Below, in pieces: positions 12,305 through 23,281 of a stretch of 64,000 nucleotides of DNA. The DNA is from Globodera rostochiensis (Eukaryota; Nematoda; Chromadorea; Rhabditida; Heteroderidae). The position numbers were made by a program, and so were the translations under genes. The notes below the pieces were generated by a model, which saw nothing but the letters and a program-made list of their open reading frames with translations, searched no databases and was not told the origin of the DNA. Each line of letters starts with the position of its first letter. Position 1 is the stretch's first letter. The stretch spans positions 1,074,008 to 1,138,007 of the forward strand of contig JAEVLN010000015.1 in NCBI GenBank assembly GCA_018350325.1, in the 5' to 3' direction.

Positions 12305-13274
12305 AGACTAATTTAGCAATAATCATTTGGCCAGAATACTTTCAATGGAAGGGAAATTGAAGAAAAAAAAAGTTTGTAGTTTTATTGAAAAAAACGAGAC
12401 GAGCGACCTGTGCCTAAGTTCACAGAACAATATTCATTTTGACATTTATTTAAATTAATTTCAATAGGTAAATACCCCTTATAGGGTCAATACCGTGTGT
12501 TGTGTTGTAAGGAAGGATTAAACAAAAATTTTTTTTTTGCGTCCAGAGCAAAAACGTACATAGTGGAGATGGGGAGAGGGGGGGGGGGGGCTGGAGTGGA
12601 ATGGACAGTCACTGACTGCACTGGGGTGAGGTGATTGCACAATAATTTTAATTGATATGAACACATCTTCTCTTGTGTTGCGCATAGTGTGACGTTTTGG
12701 ATGTTTGGGTGTGGGTGTGGGTGTGTGTGTGTGCCAATCTTGTGATTTTTTTTTTTTGCTAATGTCAGTTGGTCGAACATTTTGTGAAATTTTCCAAATT
12801 CTCCTTCCCTCCCTCCCTCCATCCCTTAACCTTGGGTTTGTGTCCTTCGGTCGAACGGTTTAATGTTTTTACAACAAAAATTCCATTTCCAAAATTGAAT
12901 TTGCGCGTTTTAAAGTAAAGGCGCGGGTGAGCGATTGCACGAAACGCGGGTGAGCAATTTCGTGAATATAAAACGGCTGCAAATGGCAACCATTTTCAGA
13001 TAAATTCAACAACCACTTTAATCTCTGATAGACGCCCCTCCCCAAAAAGGAACGGACTGCTTGGTGTTCGTTTTCCAACCAAAAGACTGAACCTATTCCA
13101 AAACTACTGGGTGTCCCGGTTGCTAAACCCGCGGATTTTTGTTCTTTGCTTTTCTTTAATCTGCCAATCACCCACCCCACCATTCTTTTCCCCTCACTAT
13201 TTCGCTTTCCCAAGTCGTATAGAAGTTGATGGGTTTCAATATTTAGCTAAACACAGCGTTTGTACTTCGTCCCA
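12305..13274. other. Upstream region of the elongase gene
   Basis: No gene seen. It holds a G run near 12578, a GT-rich microsatellite near 12709-12733 and a TATAAAA sequence at 12967-12973 about 300 bases ahead of the elongase start codon. That motif could be a TATA box if the 5' UTR is long or spliced. Confidence 0.4.
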
Positions 13275-14421
13275 ATGGCTTCTGGTCGCTACGAAGTTTG
13301 GCATAACCCACAGAGAGTTGGCAATCCCATCTACTACGTGCCGTACGAATACGATGACAAATGGGCACTGGAGAAGCACCTGTGGTACCCGACTGAAGTG
13401 CACACGACATTCGTCCGCCACTGGCGCGTCTCCTTCTACCTGGTGCTCCTTTATGTTGCCGGTGGGCTCTTTTTGAAATTTAATGGCTCAATTAAGCAGC
13501 TGACATTTTATTTGTTATGAATTTGAAGGCATTCACTATCTGAAGTGGTGGATGCGCGACAGAAAGCCGTTCGAACTGCGCAACTTCCTGGTCTTCTGGA
13601 ATGCCGGCCTGGCCATCTTCAGCGCCATGGGTGCGTGGAGGTTCGGCCAAGAGTTTTTGTACGTGATGACGAACAGGACATTCCAGGTGAGGAAAGAGAG
13701 AGGGGAACCGCTTTCTCAGTATGTACAAAATTGCCTTTCAGGACTCCGTATGTCTGTCCATTCAGCCCAGTGAGGTGGCGGCCTTTTGGTCCCTTTTGTT
13801 TGCATTGTCGAAAGTGGCCGAGTTTGGGGACACTGTTCTGCTGATGTTGAGGAAACGCCCGCTCATCTTCCTCCACTGGTTCCACCACTCGGTCGTGTTG
13901 GTCTACAGGCAAGTTTCGGGTTGAGTGATAACGATTTTTTTTTTGAATTTGTTGTTAGCTGGCATTCCGCAACCGAACTGACTGCAGCTGGACGCTGGTT
14001 CATTCAGCTGAACTATACGGTCCACGCCATCATGTACACCTACTACACGTTCTCCAGTCTCGGCTTCCGATTCCCCAAATGGGTGTCGATGAGTGTGACC
14101 ACACTGCAAACGACCCAAGTGAGCAACCTTTTCGGATTGGGGGGGGGGGGAGGAGGCGAGCCTTATACCGTTGGAATTAGCTTCAATTACCCACCACCAC
14201 CACACCAACAGATGCTGATCGGCGTGTTCATTTCTCTGTACGTCGCGCGTCTGAAGCTGTTGTCCTCCCGTCCGACAGTGTGTCAGCAGTCAATTGAGAA
14301 TATGTGCATTTGCTTCTCCATTTACACGGCCTTCGCCTTCCTCTTCATTCGCTTCTTCGTCAATTCGTATTTGCTCGGCAAAAAGCCGACGGCAGCCAAA
14401 GCAGTAAAGAAGGCGCAATGA
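13275..14421 (+). CDS. ELO family very-long-chain fatty acid elongase
   Basis: ELO proteins are ER multi-pass 3-ketoacyl-CoA synthases that perform the condensing step of fatty acid elongation. Five exons join in frame (13275-13461, 13529-13686, 13742-13908, 13959-14118, 14212-14421), giving 293 residues. The catalytic histidine box HWFHH lies at residues 160-164, preceded by KVAEFGDTVLLMLRKRPLIF, the conserved ELO lead-in. It is followed by QLNYTVHAIMYTYYTFSSLG, which aligns with the family's second signature (N-x-x-VH-x-x-MY-x-YY). Hydrophobic segments occur throughout. The C-terminus ends in KKPTAAKAVKKAQ, a lysine-rich tail that may act in ER retention. Intron 3 starts with GC rather than GT. 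I cannot tell which C. elegans paralogue (elo-1 to elo-9) is closest. Confidence 0.93.
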
Positions 14422-15400
14422 GGCAAAAGAAATTCCCCGGAAAATGCTCAGAAAACAAAATTTCATCCGCGCACTTTAACGTTGATGAGAGCAGGCCAAA
14501 CCCCCGGGGGATTCAAACGCTTTTGTTATGTGCCAAATTTCTCCAAATATTCACAAAAAGCAAAAGTAATTTTGGCGATTGTTGAAATTACTGGCCTGTT
14601 GTTTAGGACACACTTTTATGCATCCCATTCCACAATATTATTATTTAATACACACACATCCATTCCAACATTTATTATTTAGTACACACACATCCATTCC
14701 AACATTTATTATTTAGTACACACACATCCATTCCAACATTTATTAGTACAATGCATCATTTTTTTCATTTATTTGCATAAACTTTTTTAAAACAAAAATT
14801 CGCCTTTTTTGTTGCCAACCCAGCCAATTTTCGAGCTTTAACTTAATTTTGGCACACCAAGTTTTAACGGGAGTGGGAGAGAAGTCGGAATTCCGACTCC
14901 CACTAAATTCGAACTTGCGTTTTTTACCGGGTTCTAGTCAACAGACAATACCAACAAAGTTTCGACAAAAATTGCATTCGTTGTTTTTATTTAATAAATG
15001 GTCTTATTTATTTATTACCGAACGAGGCCAACACAAACAGAATAGAAGGTGAGCAAATCAATTAATTTGTCATTTTAACACATGTGAACCGGAAGTGTGA
15101 GGGAGAAGGCTGTGTAAATATATGAAAATTCAAACGCCGAAACGATGGCACAAAATTTGCTAATGAATAGGAGGAGGACTGAGAATGATGGGAAACATGG
15201 GAAGGGAGAGGGGAGTCAAAGGACAGAATGTGCCAAGAATGTTGTTGGTGCACGGTTGTGATGACGTCTAATGTAAGGGCTGTGAACGCACACAGCAGAG
15301 GCTCAAGCAGAGACTTCATTCCATGCCAAATTCTTAACAAATAACCGCCATTAGTCTGTATATATACCACAGAGAATCTGATCGGATTCCAGTCGCAATC
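14422..15400. other. Intergenic between convergent elongase and glycogen synthase genes
   Basis: No gene seen. AT-rich 3' flanks with several AATAAA-like signals and a three-copy tandem repeat listed separately. Confidence 0.5.
14637..14746 (+). repeat. Three-copy 34-bp tandem repeat
   Basis: About three successive copies of a unit containing ACACACATCCATTCCAACAT followed by TTATTATTTAGT. Copies are nearly identical (one AATACA/AGTACA difference). It lies in the 3' flank of the elongase gene. Confidence 0.9.
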
Positions 15401-18400
15401 TCATATTAATAAAAACACACCCCCCCCCCCTCCCACTTTTCCCTCTCTTGCACTGCTTCCATCTCTTGCACTGCTTCCACCTACCTCGTGTTCCTCTTGA
15501 GCGGTGGTGTCCGACTCGACGTCGCTTTCCTCGTCGCTGTGTGCCGGAGTGCTCGTGGCGGACAACGGTCGCGGCATCTTCGCTACTCGTTCAGACATGC
15601 GCACTTCAAAATCGGGATAGACATTCTTTAGTGCCATTCGACGAGCCTCACGGTAAAGCTGAAAAGAAGATCAGTATAATGTCCGATCAACAAACTCGTT
15701 GAAGGAACTCACCCCGCCCAATGTTTTCCAATCCAACAATTCACTGACGCGTTCTGCCCGGTTGCGGATAATTACTCGCTGACGGCGTGACAATGTGCTG
15801 AACGGGGAGTTGTGCTGTCCAAAGAACATCAGAACAAACCAGTAGCTGTAAAGGATGGAAGACAATTGTTGGATTGACTCGTCCGGGCTTCTGCTCTTCC
15901 GGTCCACAATGTACATCCCGTAGTTGTCGTGGTCGGGGACTTGCTTCTCGATGAATGAACCGAAGCCGGACAGATTGGTGGTCACCGAAGGGATGCCCAT
16001 CACAGTGCATTCCGCTTTAGAGGGAACATTGGTGCATGTTTGATTAAACTGCTAGAGAAGTGCATGAAGTTGACACAGTACCTGGCGTGTATCCCCATGG
16101 CTCGTAATAAGAGGGGAAAACGCCCAGATGACAGCCGCGCACAAAATCCTCATAGTCCAGTCCGATCAAAGGTGAGACCGAGCTCAAAAACTCGGGATGG
16201 AAGATCACCTGTGTCGGTGTTTTTTTGTTTTGTTTTCATCCGATTATCAATTAAAATGCCTAAAAAGGCACCCACCCACCTTCACACGGTCTTTCTCATC
16301 GTTGAAGAGATGGCAACGTCGGAACGCATTCAACACTTGGTCATTGGCATCGTCCACCATGTTGTGAGTACAAATTGGGGGCAGCGTGTCGCGCTAAAAA
16401 AGAGCAACCAAAGTCAAAATGCCAATGAACAAAATTCAACCAAAATCAGATAAAACAAAAAAAAAAAGTTCACTCAACCCCACACAGCCGCCGCCTCACC
16501 TTTGACGAGAGAATGCACCGCTTTAGTTGAACTCGCTCAGCCGGCAACAACAACTCTTCCATGTCCGGAATTCTGCCCCTAAAATAAATTTGTTTTGAAC
16601 TTTAAAAATCCAAAAAAGGTTTCAATACCGTAGGCACGAGTCGAACATGCGTGACGCTATGCTGTCCTTCACCTTGGCAATGGTCTCTCTCAGCTGTTTG
16701 CACACGGCCTGTCCTCGCAGCGAGTCCACGTTGAACGAATTGGCGCTGGCCGGGTAAATGATGAAAGCGATCACTGTCACGCCCTTCACTCGCTTGTCCT
16801 CAGTCGTCTTTAACACAACAAAATGAATTTGACCAAAACGACAAAATGTCAATTTGCAAATGTTGCCCACTTTGAGCATGTAATTCAGCTTCGCAAGCGC
16901 ATCGATGAACAAATCACCGCCTTTGTTGAAGAACTCATAACGTCCAGCAGTGAAAAGGTAGAGAGTCCTGTCCAGGTCGAAGTTCATGTGGCTAAAGAAC
17001 AACGCATTCCATGCGCAAAGTATTAGGCAACCATTGATTGAAATAGGACAACCAGAAAGTTTAAATGAGTGGAGAAACATCTTTTCCCAGGCTAAGCCTA
17101 AAATCTCACCCATAAAAATGTCCTCGGATGAAATCATGGATTTTCTCTTTGTTCTGAGCATGCAAGTTCTGAAACTCGTGTAGCGCAGCAAACTTGACCA
17201 CGTTGAGGCCGTTGGGCGTCAAAATGTCCGGCTTCCGTTTCAGCAAATACTCCGCCTCAAGGCCGGTGATTTCGCTGACGGTGGTGAACACGTGCGCCAT
17301 GTTGACCGCAGCACGTTCCAAGCAGTAGCGGTGGTAAATCTGCAGACGACCAGCCTCCCGATCCATGTCAAACTGAAAAAAAAATATATTACTTTTACAC
17401 CAAATGTAATTATTGTCAATTTGAGCGAAACAACCGGTGAAAATGTCGCAATGAAATAAATTGAAAAACCGTTGCCAAATTGTTGTAGAGGTCGGCCCCG
17501 GATGCACAGAGATGCCGTCCAAGGAGAGTTGCATGGGTGGTGAACAAAGTGGCGATGTTCAATTTCCAAATCCTGTCAAAATGTAGTCAGAAATAAGCAA
17601 TCAATATACGACATATGCTGCTGACCTGCACATGATTAGCCCAATGCCTGATTGCCATTCGTGAAAATGGGCCGCAACATTGGGTTGAAAGTTTTCCGAG
17701 GAGTCCAAAAACGATTTGAGGAATATTGCCACCAAAAAGCCAAAAATGATGCAATCGTTGGCCTCACGGTCGAGGAACGGGACGCCGATTTTACACGTTT
17801 CCCATAGCTGAGGAAAATGTTGAATTTGAAACTAAAACTCCAATGACAAAAAGCGAATTTTATTTTTTGGAATGACCTTCCAAGCAAAAACTACCCATTA
17901 TTTTACAGAAAAACCAGTTTTTGTAAAGTATTTTATCAAATTAGGATAACCTCGTGCTTCCATTTGTCCAGTTTCCATGCGGCCGACCCAATGTCGAACA
18001 ACAACACCTTCGGGTACCCGTCGATCAGCCACCGTCCGTACACGACACGAAAGCCCCAATCGTACATTTGGTCCAGTGTGTACTTAAGATTTGCTGTCTC
18101 CGGCTCCAGCACCTCCACTTCCAGTCGAACTCTCTCCTCCACGTAAGGACCCTAAAATTGCAATAATTTCCCTCTGTTTGCAATGACGGAAATGCATTTA
18201 CAGACAGACCATCATGTAGTACTGGCCGCCAAGCTCGTCCGTGCTAATTGGAGCTTTCGTCCGCAAAACGGTATAAATACCACCAACTAAATTGAATAGA
18301 ATATACAAAAATCTGTACAAACGGCGCACCTTTATTTACGACTTCCCACGCACATTCGAACACAAACCGATTCTCCAATTTAGCCGTCTCTCCGCCATCC

Positions 18401-18555
18401 AAATATTCCTCGCCATTGCAGGTTATATTCGTCTCCTAAAAATGAACTTTTTCTTTGAATAACAAAGAAAAAAATGATAGTAGTACAGCGAACTGTCGGA
18501 TAAGTCTGGAAGACGAGCATTTTCGCACTATCGATGATCGACCAGAGTCACTCAT
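15401..18555 (-). CDS. gsy-1: Glycogen [starch] synthase (GT3 family)
   Basis: This cytosolic enzyme transfers glucose from UDP-glucose to the non-reducing end of glycogen. The N-terminal exon starts at 18555 (MSDSGRSS) with Ser/Arg-rich sequence like other animal glycogen synthases, followed by [13 protein letters not shown] near 18350 and [15 protein letters not shown] in the next exon. Later exons encode [34 protein letters not shown] (catalytic-domain HEWQ), [17 protein letters not shown] and the C-terminal lobe [11 protein letters not shown] joined to [19 protein letters not shown], which holds the conserved Glu-rich donor site. The C-terminal exon has [21 protein letters not shown] and a Ser-rich tail ([18 protein letters not shown]) resembling the phosphoregulated tail of animal enzymes. 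The last 26 residues are Gly/Ser-rich read-through of a possible donor (GAG/GTAGGT near 15484), so the real stop may lie in another exon. Confidence 0.93.
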
Positions 18556-18780
18556 GACGACTGATAAAAATTAATTTTTTTTTAATAAAAAAATGTTATG
18601 GCGTGTGAAAATTGTCAATCTTGGGAAAGAACTGCTAAAATTAAGTGAACAAATTTCAGAACAAATATAAATGTTGCTATTATCATTACCGGTGGGGATC
18701 TTTAGAATTTAACCTACCTATTTTATGCAGCCTTGTTTTGACGAGTTAGGTATGCACGAAAAAAAATTTCGTCGTTTTAA

Positions 18781-18884
18781 CTAGGGTAGGCCGAGACCGG
18801 GAAATGTCAATTGGTCCCTGTTTTTTTGACCGGATTTTTTCCAGTCCCGGTTTTTCCAAAAATCCCGGTCCCGGCCTACCCTAG
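18781..18884. mobile_element. Short MITE-like inverted-repeat element
   Basis: The ends are exact inverted repeats: CTAGGGTAGGCC at 18781 and GGCCTACCCTAG ending at 18884. Longer pairing extends through CCGAGACCGGGA and TCCCGGTCCCGG. It is flanked on both sides by TTTTAA (18775-18780 and 18885-18890), consistent with a target-site duplication. Non-coding and 104 bases long. Confidence 0.75.
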
Positions 18885-18907
18885 TTTTAACAATCCTAAA
18901 TCGGGCT

Positions 18908-19228
18908 ACCGGTCCGAAGGTCGAAAGCTTCATACCTTTCTTCAACCTAAACCGATTAGGTCGAACATTATACCAAATGAAAACTCTCGATGAGGAGAAA
19001 CAATTGATAAGAAAAAACTAAGCGATCTGATAATTATGAAAAAATTTATGGGCAGAAAACCTCCAAAATGGCCTTTTTTTTGGAGTTTTTCAGTTTTTTG
19101 GCCATAACTTTAGCATTTGCTTAATTAAAACTCTCCTCGCAAGTTTTTATTTGGAATAATGTTCGACCTAATCGGTTTAGACCGGAGAAAGTTATAAAAC
19201 TTTAGACCTTCGGATCAGAAGCGCCCAT
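18908..19228. repeat. Fold-back inverted repeat, arms of about 80 bp
   Basis: The left arm (about 18908-18990) and right arm (about 19140-19228) are reverse complements at roughly 80% identity by eye. The shared core AAACCGATTAGGTCGAACAT is found at about 18950 and, inverted, at about 19164-19183. The central 150 bases do not pair. No coding content. Confidence 0.75.
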
Positions 19229-20089
19229 TCGTTAAGCTTTTGCTTGATTAAAATTCTAAAGAACCAGCCCTTCGAACAATTTGTTTTTTTGAGAATTTTG
19301 TTTCACTTCTGCCCAACTCAGAAGATCGATGTCAAAGCTCGGATTTATTTATAAAATACGTTCTAACAGGAAGCAATGAGACTGACTTGTCCCTAAAAAG
19401 TTTGTATGTAGTCAAATTGGCCAAAATCGAATTTTTCACTTTTCTGGAAGAACGCCAGAAGAAGAGAACGGTTAGAGAAAAAAAGCGAGACAGTACAGAA
19501 GTTTTCTATGCACAGTGGAATGACCTATAATGCTTTCACATTGCAGCTCACGCCCCTCCTCATTCCATCATTTTCACAATGTTTACTTCGGACTTTTGTA
19601 TTCATTTCCCTTACAAAAAAAGACTAAAAAATTCCAATCATTGATTGTGATTGTTCTTTCAAAACGGCCGGGCAACCCCATCACCATAAACTTTCAAGTT
19701 CAACACTCCTAACAAAATAACCATTAAAGCTTCATTCGACTAAAAGATATTTTTCAGCAAGCTAAAGTGGATCTCGAGAAGTTATACATATTTGCGAAAC
19801 AGTGCCAAAATTTGGGATTGAATATACAGTATCGGACATAAGTATATGCCCAAAACATATTTTAGCAAACGGTAAAATGATGCTGAAATTTCCTATTTCG
19901 CGTCGCACCATTTCTCTGGTAAAGCCGAAGATGATCGCCACCTCAGACAACGGCGCTTTTATTCAGGTTTATAAATCGCATTTTCGGTCTGGGACCAACC
20001 CTAGTGGTATCAATAGAAATGTTACCGCCGGCCCACCCGCCCCTCGCCTAACCACCCCCCCCCCCATTGTGCATCTTTGCCCTCAACCC

Positions 20090-20180
20090 TCCGGCGTTAA
20101 CCCCGCTTTGACCGTGCTTTACTCCCCCACCCCTCCAGCGTTGACCCCGCTTTGACCGTGCCCTCCTCCCCCACCCCTCC
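20090..20180 (+). repeat. 45-bp direct duplication
   Basis: Two adjacent copies contain ACCCCGCTTTGACCGTGC and then TCCCCCACCCCTCCAG, with a few substitutions between copies. They lie just upstream of the first supported plakin exon. Confidence 0.8.
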
Positions 20181-20255
20181 AGGGCTTACCGTAGCTAAAA
20201 GGAGATGGGAAGCTCAAATGGACGAGATTCCTCAAACAGTCTTAAACTTTAACAG

Positions 20256-22124
20256 GTGCAAACCGAACGTGTGCTGTCCCACCAGGGCTTGGTAGATGCT
20301 GCACTTGCCGACATACTTACGGCCCCCAACGGTCTGTCCAACGGTGGCACGGAAGTGTCGTTGATCCGCGCAGTCGCCAAGGTGTCGATGAACCATTATC
20401 AATCTAAACGCCTTCCTAATCGTTTTAAGGGACTCGTGGACGCTTCCAAAGGCGTGATGGTCGACCCGCGCTTCCAACATGAACTCTCCGTTCGCGAGGC
20501 GTACGATCGTGGCATGTTCACCTCCCTGCGTGCCGCCATGAAGGTGTGGTTGTGCTTTGGTTTTAATGCATGCATCCTGCATGCCTGGTTTCAATGCATG
20601 CATTGTGCATGCCTCAGGTGACGCTTGCGGAGGCGATGCGCCAAGGGCTGATCGACGCGCAAAGTGAATGGATTGTGCCGTCACGCGCCTCCGGCGTCGG
20701 GCCAACGATTGAGGAGCGCACGCAGGAGACAGTGACGGAGACGGGCCAGCAGTTGGCACCGAAGATTTTCCCAGACAAGGAGCTGCAAGAGTCGGTCAAC
20801 ACGGTACGCGTGCGCAGAACAGAGAACAGCGCGGTGGGCGGGCCCGGCGGCGTGTCCGTGTACCGGGCGGTCACCGGTGGCAAAGGCTCTGTTGAAGTGC
20901 CAGCCCAGGGCTACCACGTGTTGGAGGCGGAGCGCAAGGGACTGCTCAACCTGAGAACCGGGGTGTTGTTCGCGCCGGGCACGGACCGGGCGCTGTCGTT
21001 GGAGGAGGCGCTGAACCTTGGCATTCTGGACGCGCGGTCGCCGAGTGTGAACGATCAACACAGCGGGCGACAGCTGACCATGGAAGAGGCACTGCAGAAA
21101 AAGGTGAGCGGAGGAGGAGAAAAATTAGGATTGCGGCACTTAAGGTGCCGAGGTCTAAGAAATTGGCGCCGAGCTTTAACAAATGGCGCCGAACTTTTTA
21201 TAATAGGTTTTTTGCCCGTTAATGGCAGACTTTTAAATCTGGTTACCCTTTAGATCAGGCTTTATACATAGTATATATGCTTTTTCAGACGACAATCAAG
21301 GAAGTGGTGCTCAGCGTCGGGCTGGTCGGAGGTGGCGTCGTCGTTCTCGCATCGGTTGCACAGTCTTCGCTGTTCAATGGAAGAAGAAGCCCCGTCCTGA
21401 AGGAGTCCGCGCTGAAGTCGCGCGATGTGTGGAGTAGCAGTGGCGTCAGCAGCGTGTCGCGTAAGTTCCGAAACTGGAATTCACTATCTGGAGAATTTGA
21501 AAATGTTGACCCCGTTCAACAGTCGGATCTAACGAAAGAATGGTGGACCTCGGCGGCGGCAAGACGGTCAAAGTGCGCGGCTTTTGCACCTCAACGTCTC
21601 CGGTAACCCGAATTTAATGTTTGGAGTTTTTAATATTTACACGCTAAGGTTACAATCGAAAAGAGGTTGGACGAGCATGACGGCGCCCTGTCAACGTTTG
21701 GCCAGAAAATCAATGAATTGGGACAAAAATTCGCTGAATTCGGCCGGGACCTTTCGGCATTTCAGGAGCGACTTATCTCCGACAAAGTCGCCGCTTACTT
21801 TCACCGTCTTCGCAGCGAGACGATTGATTCCGCTTGTTAGTTTTTTTAATTTAATTGTTTTACTTCAAGATTTCGATTTATTAAGGGAAGGCTGAACGCT
21901 ACATGTTAGGTGTTGCGGTAGCAATCGCATCTGCAATCATAACCGTTATGGTTACTTTCGGATCGTATCTGAAAAGTCAGATTGGAAATGAAATTGGTGA
22001 AGTGAAGGCAGAACAGCGCGAGTCCAAGAAGGAAGTTTCCGCTGTCAAGATGGATATCCGTGATGTTGAAGCCAAAATTGACACAATTTTGGCGCTTATC
22101 CAAAAGAATGGGAAAAGGAATTAG
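20256..22124 (+). CDS. Plakin/plectin-repeat protein with C-terminal transmembrane and coiled-coil segments (5' end unresolved)
   Basis: Six exons splice in consistent phase: 20256-20543, 20618-21103, 21289-21460, 21523-21602, 21649-21835 and 21886-22124, giving at least 483 residues. The first two exons encode plectin-type repeats with the usual rhythm of a Gly-Leu-hydrophobic-Asp turn then a helix: FKGLVDASKGVMVDPRF, LAEAMRQGLIDAQ, LEAERKGLLNLRTGVLFAPG and LSLEEALNLGILDARS. Such repeats bind intermediate filaments in plakins such as plectin and VAB-10. Exon 3 adds a hydrophobic stretch, SVGLVGGGVVVLASVA. The last two exons encode a helical region (EKRLDEHDGALSTFGQKINE), a clear membrane segment (MLGVAVAIASAIITVMVTF) and a charged coiled coil ending at the stop. 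No start codon was found: exon 1 begins at an acceptor. The combination of plectin repeats with a C-terminal membrane anchor is not one I recognise. Confidence 0.65.
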
Positions 22125-23281
22125 CGGGTGTCCGTAAAACCGAATTAGCGTACTGATTTGACTTCTAAATGACTTTGTTGTGCAATCATAAATTTATAAA
22201 GATAAAATATGCTAAGCTTGTCACCGTTTGTGTTGTGTGTTCTTTCACCATATCACTCCAATGTGTTGCTGTTGTACAAATAGGTAACTCCGATGTTCGT
22301 ATCTTGTCTCACTTACCCGAACAATCTCCTTGCGGCTGGTCATCTGACCTTCGTGCCTCACGCATTTAGTTTCCATTTTACACCCAATCCCGCAGGTAAA
22401 TAGCTCATTCCTTTTTGGTCCGGTCAAATTATCACTGCAAAATTTTCATCTGCAAATTTCTACGATTTCTTTCGCTTCTATGCACTGATCGACATGCATT
22501 TATTCCCCCCCCCCAAACCGTCATCCCATCACTTATGTGAAAAATGCTGATGATTAATTGGCATGTTACATTGCAAAACCGATTGGTCTTTTGCCTTTCC
22601 CCATCGGGAAAGTTGGGCAAAATTAGAAGAAAGTCGAAATTCAACCTGTGGTCGGCCTTCTCTCTGCCCCCCCCCCCCCAATCATCCATTGAATGCCCAT
22701 TTCAGAAGGTCACGCAACACGTGTAAACCCAAGAAGAAAAGAGAAACTCGTCCTGTCATTCATTCGTTCGTCACCTTCCCCCCCCCCTTTCATGCCCCAT
22801 TCAGCCTTTCTCCCACCGGTTCGGTCGGTCTTTGCTTCTTTTTCTATGTTTTCGATTTTTACCTCTATTACGCTCTTCGTCAGTCCGTCCCGTCCATCCC
22901 CAACCTGTCACCCATTCTTCTGAATTGATCAACATTCCCCCAACTTTCTCTTTTTCCCCCCCCCCCCCTCTCCCCCCCCCCCCCGTACGACTAACTTTTG
23001 TTGTTAGATGGTCTGTTTCTGTTATTTGCCCCCCATTTATTGTTAAGTATCCGGCGACACCTCCACCAATTCATTACCCCCCCCCCGTCGCATGAATTCG
23101 AAAGATTTTCAGTTTCCGTTCCGCTCGATTAAGTCCCTTTCACAAACCAAATCAATCTTGACAGACCTTTTCGCCCAGCAGTTCTATTTTTGTGGTGTGA
23201 TTCCTTCGCTGTTTTTGAAATTCATTTTCCCGTTTTCAGGCCTGGTCTGATTAATGTGTCACTTTCGCACTTTTAACTTAA
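22125..23281. other. Intergenic with long C homopolymers
   Basis: No gene seen. C runs of 8 to 12 bases occur near 22506, 22668, 22781, 22958 and 22973. The region upstream of 23282 presumably contains the KLF promoter. Confidence 0.5.

Larger units (their letters stand above)
18556..20255. other. Repeat-rich intergenic region
   Basis: No gene recognised. It contains a 104-base inverted-repeat element (18781), a larger fold-back pair (18908-19228) and a 45-base duplication (20090-20180). At 19828-19852, CAGTATCGGACATAAGTATA resembles the terminal repeats of Tc1/mariner elements, but no partner end or transposase was found. Exons upstream of the plakin-like gene may be hidden here. Confidence 0.45.
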
